Positions 38,355-41,876 of a DNA stretch of 41,876 nt are shown here, piece after piece. Location: positions 2,355,340 through 2,397,215 of the forward strand of contig BFEA01000174.1 of the NCBI GenBank assembly GCA_003427395.1, read 5' to 3'. Source of the DNA: Chara braunii (taxonomy: Eukaryota > Streptophyta > Charophyceae > Charales > Characeae). How positions within the stretch are numbered: position 1 is the first letter of the stretch; each line of letters begins with the position of its first letter. The position numbers were made by a program, and so were the translations under genes. Below the pieces are notes generated by a model. It made no database searches and was not told where the DNA came from. It saw nothing but the letters and a program-made list of their open reading frames with translations.

Positions 38355-39146
38355 ATGGCCCGGCGAATGACGTTCTGGGAGGATAGACCTCGCGGGATCC
38401 TGCCGCCAAGAATATCAGAAGGCAGGGTCGAAATAAGCCTGCCGGCAAGAAATGCGGTAAGCAATCCGGTAATAGACTGGGTGGGGGTAAAGTTGGTGGA
38501 AGATACGGTGTACCTAGTAGTGGAGCTGGAATAGCGTGCGAGAGGGGAGTTCGGGGGCGTAGACTTGAGCCTCCCAGGGCGTGTACATGCGACAGGATCC
38601 TTACACCTGTTGGAGGAGGGGTGGCGGACCTTTGGGATTGCCTTGGCTTCCGGGGATGACCCCGTGGGAATGTTCGAAGGGGCATGGCAAATAACCTGGC
38701 GGGAGGGGTTTGAGTTTGCAGACCCGGAACGAGATGACGTGACGGCGGAGGTAAAAGTCGTCGTGGCGGGGGCTTTCGAGCTGCCAAATGAGGTTGTACG
38801 AACGAGTCTACCACCCTTTTTGCTAAGATGAATGGGAGGCATAGAACGAGTGGAGCAGGCGATAACTTCCGTAACTAGGCTAAATCTTGACGAAGCATTA
38901 ATGTATTGAGAATACTACCTAGCCTTCCTAGAGATGGGGCCTTTCGGGAACGAACAGGGGCGCGAGGTGCTTTGCATTCTACGAGCAGTGATAAATACTA
39001 GGCCGGGAGTCCCACAAATAAGTGATGAGGCCATGTCGAGAGTCATCCGGCGGGAGGTAGGTCGCGGCGTGACCTACATAGATGATCTCTACCGGCTGTA
39101 CGGGCAGCCAGAGGGGGCTACTGCTCCCAGGGGTATGGAGGGATAA
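38355..39146 (+). pseudogene. Tandem gene family, copy C (three in-frame stops)
   Basis: One continuous frame, no indel-type shift, with TAG at 38532-38534 and TGA at 38829-38831 and 38907-38909. Blocks seen are: EGRVEISLPARNAVSNPVID then WVGVKLVEDTVYLVVELE (amino); TGSLHLLEEGWRTFGIALAS (second); EVKVVVAGAFELPNEVV (middle, weakest); and EYYLAFLEMGPFGNEQGREV, LCILRAV, RREVGRGVTYIDDLYRLYG (carboxy). In-frame sequence also extends upstream to an ATG at 38175, but that part has no counterpart in the other copies, so I start at 38355. All three stops could be C-to-T changes of CGA or CAG codons. Confidence 0.58.
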
Positions 39147-39264
39147 TTGGGACTAGAAAAGAGGGATGAAACACGAAGGGCAAGGGAGGCAGTAGGTGTC
39201 CGGATTCTGAAGATTGGCTGTAACCCTTTCTATGTGGACTATGCAGGGAATCACCAAGGTAACA

Positions 39265-40080
39265 ATGGCAGCAAGACATGAGCGAATGGAACGCCAGCCC
39301 CGTGTGCGGATGGAACGCCAGCCCCGGTACCCCGGACCGCCCTGGAATAACGGTGGACGATGGGAAGTATCGCTCCCGTCGAATTTTACCTATCGGGGAT
39401 TCAACATAGAATGGTGGGCCTTGACCTTGGGATGGGACGCCACCTTCATGTTGGTAGAATGTCGGTGGACAGGGATGAGACTCAATTGAGGACCCGGGGA
39501 CGATCTGTATTCCAACCTGGAAGTTACCGGGACCATATATCTGCGTGAGATCGGTTGGCACTCGTTAGGGGTAGAGATAGCACAAGGTCATGAGCTGGCA
39601 CCGGTCTTTCGAAGGGCCGCCCGGACGTTGACCCGGATAGGACAATCAGTGAGGGGTAGAAGGAACGTGGGCTTTCTTACCCGGGTGAAAATGGGAGGTT
39701 GGAGGGAGTTCACGGCGCCGACCACACCACTGAGATGCCGAGTGCCCCGTTTTATGATAGACCTCGTCTTCGGAAGCCTCGCGAGGGCGCGGGAGCTGGC
39801 AGACTCAGCGATAGTCTGGGCAGGCCACTTTCCCTCCCCTACCATTGGGATGTTCTACGATGTCGCTGTGGAGCATGGGCCGTTCTGGGGAAACAGGGCC
39901 CACGAGTTACTGGAAGTCATCCACATCCTGATGTTTAGGGCGCCACGACTAGACTGGGCGGGATGCGAACGCATAATTAAGAGGGAAATTGAGATAGGAG
40001 AGAGTTATTTAGCAGGGGTGGCTGAACTATTCGAGGAGCCGACCGAACCAGAAGAGCCGCGAGGGCGAGAGCGGGACTAG
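39265..40080 (+). pseudogene. Tandem gene family, copy D (one in-frame stop)
   Basis: One frame with a single TGA at 39487-39489. The blocks are the clearest of the family: RWEVSLPSNFTYRGFNIEWW and FMLVECRW (amino); TGTIYLREIGWHSLGVEIAQ then ELAPVFRRA (second); VKMGGWREFTAPTTPLRCRV and PRFMIDLVFGSLARARELAD (middle); MFYDVAVEHGPFWGNRAHEL, LEVIHIL, KREIEIGESYLAGVAELFEE (carboxy); and a charged end EPEEPRGRERD. ATGs further upstream (39232, 39241) are possible; the one chosen gives a length (271 codons plus stop) like the other copies. The start contains a small internal repeat (RMERQPR twice). The gag frame begins 466 bases downstream. Confidence 0.6.
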
Positions 40081-40546
40081 CATTCGCATGTAGGCCAATA
40101 AGGCAGATCGAGTATAGTTCGCTGTGTACGGAAGTTCGTCGATGGGAATAAGAAAGGGGCCTCGGACCCGGATGGCTAAAACCCACTAGAAAAACAAAGA
40201 AGGGGGTTAGATTTCTAATGATTGACCATAACCCTGAAGGTCAAAAATAGGAAACACTGCTCGGGAAGACTTTCCCTAGCAGAATGCCTAACCCGGACTC
40301 CCTCGCATCGGCTTGACGGGACAAGGGCACTACAAACGAGCTTGTGACAAAGGAAGCCAATTCACGCTCATAGCTCGGCTGGACGGCAGGGCCAATCGTG
40401 GCTCCTCCTTAAGGAAGGGCAATTAGGAAACAGAGATAGGAAAAGGGCTATAAAGGTAAGCCAACGGAGCCGGGGGCCTAGGGAACCTAAATACCTCGCA
40501 TTGCGTGTGTCCTGGGAATTCTTTGGCTTATGCAGAACTAGGCAAA
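40081..40546 (+). other. Leader-like spacer between the gene array and gag
   Basis: No ORF is recognised. The last bases before the gag ATG read TAGGCAAAATGAC, an acceptable eukaryotic start context (A at -3). Confidence 0.4.
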
Positions 40547-41876
40547 ATGACAACGGAGGAGGAGACAGATAACCGTACGAGTGAAGGAGAACCAGGCTTA
40601 GGAGGCAGTGCCGTACAAAACGAAGGGGGGCAGAAGGACAGAAAATCGATAAATCCGGATGGTACCAAAGGGAACCGGAAGGAAATCTCCACAGAAGAAA
40701 GCTCGGGGAAAGCCGGGGGAAGCAGGCAAGGGACTCAGGAGACCAAGGAGGGCAGAAATAAGGATAGGACAAGCCCCCGAAACTCGGAAGGAGCCATGTC
40801 TAAGAAAGTAAGGGTGGCGGATGCGAGGCGGAAACTAGCCGAGATAGAAAAGAGGACAGCAGAATACAAGGCAAGGTTGATTGAGGAAATGATGACTGGG
40901 AACGAAGAAGGCCCTCTGCAGGAGGAACCCCGGGACGAACGAAGAGCCAGCCGAGGTGGGAATGGGCAAGGGGATAAGGGTAGTGACCGTGGGGGAACGC
41001 CGAGCAAGAGAGAGAAAGAGAGAGAGAACTATCCGGGGATGGAATCAGAAAAGGCTACGACTCTGCCAGCCATGGATAGTAGGGCTAGCCGCCTGCCGAC
41101 CACGCCAGCAGTAACACGAGGATGCGAAGGACTTTGGAGCCTTAGGGAAAGAGTGTTGGGATGGTTTGTCCCAGAAGGAACTATGAAAGCCAGGGAGGGA
41201 CAGAAGGTCGGCAAGGAAGGTCCGGATAACAGTTTGGCAGGCGAGGCCAGCAGCTCCAAGGGCGGCCTTAAGAAGAAAGTGTCGTCCCTCGCGCACGCAC
41301 TAAACAAAAATCAAGGCTACCTAGCGGATGCTAAGAAAAAGTTGACGTTTGATGGGGCGAACATCACGAAATTCCTGATAGATTACGAGAATCTGGCTGC
41401 GTTGTTGAAATGGACCGAAGAAGAGAAGATGGACCACCTGGGGCAGCATGTGTCTCTGAGCCTAGGGCGGGACATAATGGCCATTGTGGCCGCGAGCCGG
41501 TCTTGGAGAGAAACCCGGGATGTGATGATGGGAAAATATCTGGCAGCGGAGAAGATGGCAACGGAGGCCGATTTAGCGGCAGTCCAAAGGAAGAACTTCG
41601 CAACGTACAATGACTTCCTACGGGAATTTACTCTGGTAGCACTAAGAATCCTCGGGGTTACGGACCGAATAATGAGCAAGTACTTCCTCAGACAGTTCTC
41701 CGAGTTCGACAAGGACAAGATCCTGTCTGCTTACCAACAGACGAACAAATTTGTAAACGCTAGGGATGTTGATTTCAGTATGGTAACGGATCTGGCCGAG
41801 AAGACGGTAGTGACCGAGACATTGGCCTTGCTTAAGGAAGGTGAGGTCATAGATCTGACCGGTAGAACGGGTGACA
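40547..41876 (+). CDS. Gag-like protein of a Ty3/gypsy element, open through the right edge
   Basis: By direct reading the frame is open from the ATG for 443 codons and leaves the window without a stop. The first 240 or so residues are hydrophilic and disordered-looking (MTTEEETDNRTSEGEPGLGG, a KLAEIEKRTAEYKARLIEEM coiled-coil-like helix, many Ser/Gly/Arg). A structured part begins near residue 265: YLADAKKKLTFDGANITKFL, IDYENLAALLKWTEEEKMDH, LSLGRDIMAIVAASRSWRET, AVQRKNFATYNDFLREFTLV, GVTDRIMSKYFLRQFSEFDK. This is the layout of Ty3/gypsy gag capsids (F-x-G ... L ... W/F ... K). A zinc knuckle would be expected beyond the edge. The product would form the particle that packages element RNA. 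Unlike other element remnants here it is intact as far as seen, so this element may be young. Confidence 0.72.
   Translation, partial: MTTEEETDNRTSEGEPGLGGSAVQNEGGQKDRKSINPDGTKGNRKEISTEESSGKAGGSRQGTQETKEGRNKDRTSPRNSEGAMSKKVRVADARRKLAEIEKRTAEYKARLIEEMMTGNEEGPLQEEPRDERRASRGGNGQGDKGSDRGGTPSKREKERENYPGMESEKATTLPAMDSRASRLPTTPAVTRGCEGLWSLRERVLGWFVPEGTMKAREGQKVGKEGPDNSLAGEASSSKGGLKKKVSSLAHALNKNQGYLADAKKKLTFDGANITKFLIDYENLAALLKWTEEEKMDHLGQHVSLSLGRDIMAIVAASRSWRETRDVMMGKYLAAEKMATEADLAAVQRKNFATYNDFLREFTLVALRILGVTDRIMSKYFLRQFSEFDKDKILSAYQQTNKFVNARDVDFSMVTDLAEKTVVTETLALLKEGEVIDLTGRTGD

Noticed and set aside
38182-38842. Two Pro/Ser/Arg-rich minus-strand frames of about 210 codons
   Set aside because: They are antisense shadows of tandem copy C.
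1-41876. CRISPR array, bacterial operon or phage content
   Set aside because: Tandem arrays have no repeat-spacer pattern; coding content, microsatellites and splice signals are eukaryotic.

Overview
The window looks like an assembled scaffold from a large, repeat-choked eukaryotic genome, most likely a streptophyte alga of the Chara type. The lineage is an inference. It rests on the style of the Ty3/gypsy gag, pol and chromodomain proteins and on the huge repeat load. No rRNA, tRNA or bacterial operon structure is visible. Scaffold Ns, a sequencing-adaptor junction and a contig-end duplication show it is a draft assembly.

Layout. 1-2.7 kb: a broken + strand Ty3/gypsy pol (RT, RNase H, integrase). 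2.8-5.3 kb: a second family (gag end, protease, RT) on +, fused head-to-head at about 5.3 kb to an RNase H/linker fragment on -. 6.2-8.4 kb: simple repeats and the 3' end of a third, - strand element with a chromodomain. 8.8-9.3 kb: a 54-bp minisatellite. 10.5-11.6 kb: an intact 362-codon ORF of unknown family. 12.4-14.3 kb: a dispersed repeat, (GAA)n, a 40-bp minisatellite, palindromes and an embedded Nextera mate-pair junction adaptor. 15.0-21.15 kb: one open exon of about 2,030 codons for a cytoplasmic dynein-1-type heavy chain (AAA2 to AAA6), the only clear host gene. 21.2-26 kb: intron or repeat DNA, a fourth pol fragment, a decayed unknown gene and an inverted copy of the 12.5-kb repeat. 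27.2-28.8 kb: a 124-bp tandem repeat, then a cluster of hairpins with a conserved loop and changing but still paired stems. 30.3-33.4 kb: satellite-like arrays of 91-bp and 80/81-bp units with a 430-N gap. 36.5-40.1 kb: four diverged tandem copies of one unknown gene family (one open, three broken only by in-frame stops). 40.5 kb to the right edge: an open gag-like frame of 443 codons.

How it fits together. The retroelement genes formerly supplied capsid (gag), protease, reverse transcriptase/RNase H and chromodomain integrase; nearly all copies here are dead. The dynein exon is under clear coding constraint and lies between repeat-filled introns. Three points deserve most attention: the four-copy gene array directly upstream of gag and a possible relative at 10.5 kb; the covarying hairpin cluster at 28 kb; and a dynein-1 class motor in a plant-like genomic background. 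Contiguity across 14.2 kb is doubtful because of the adaptor.
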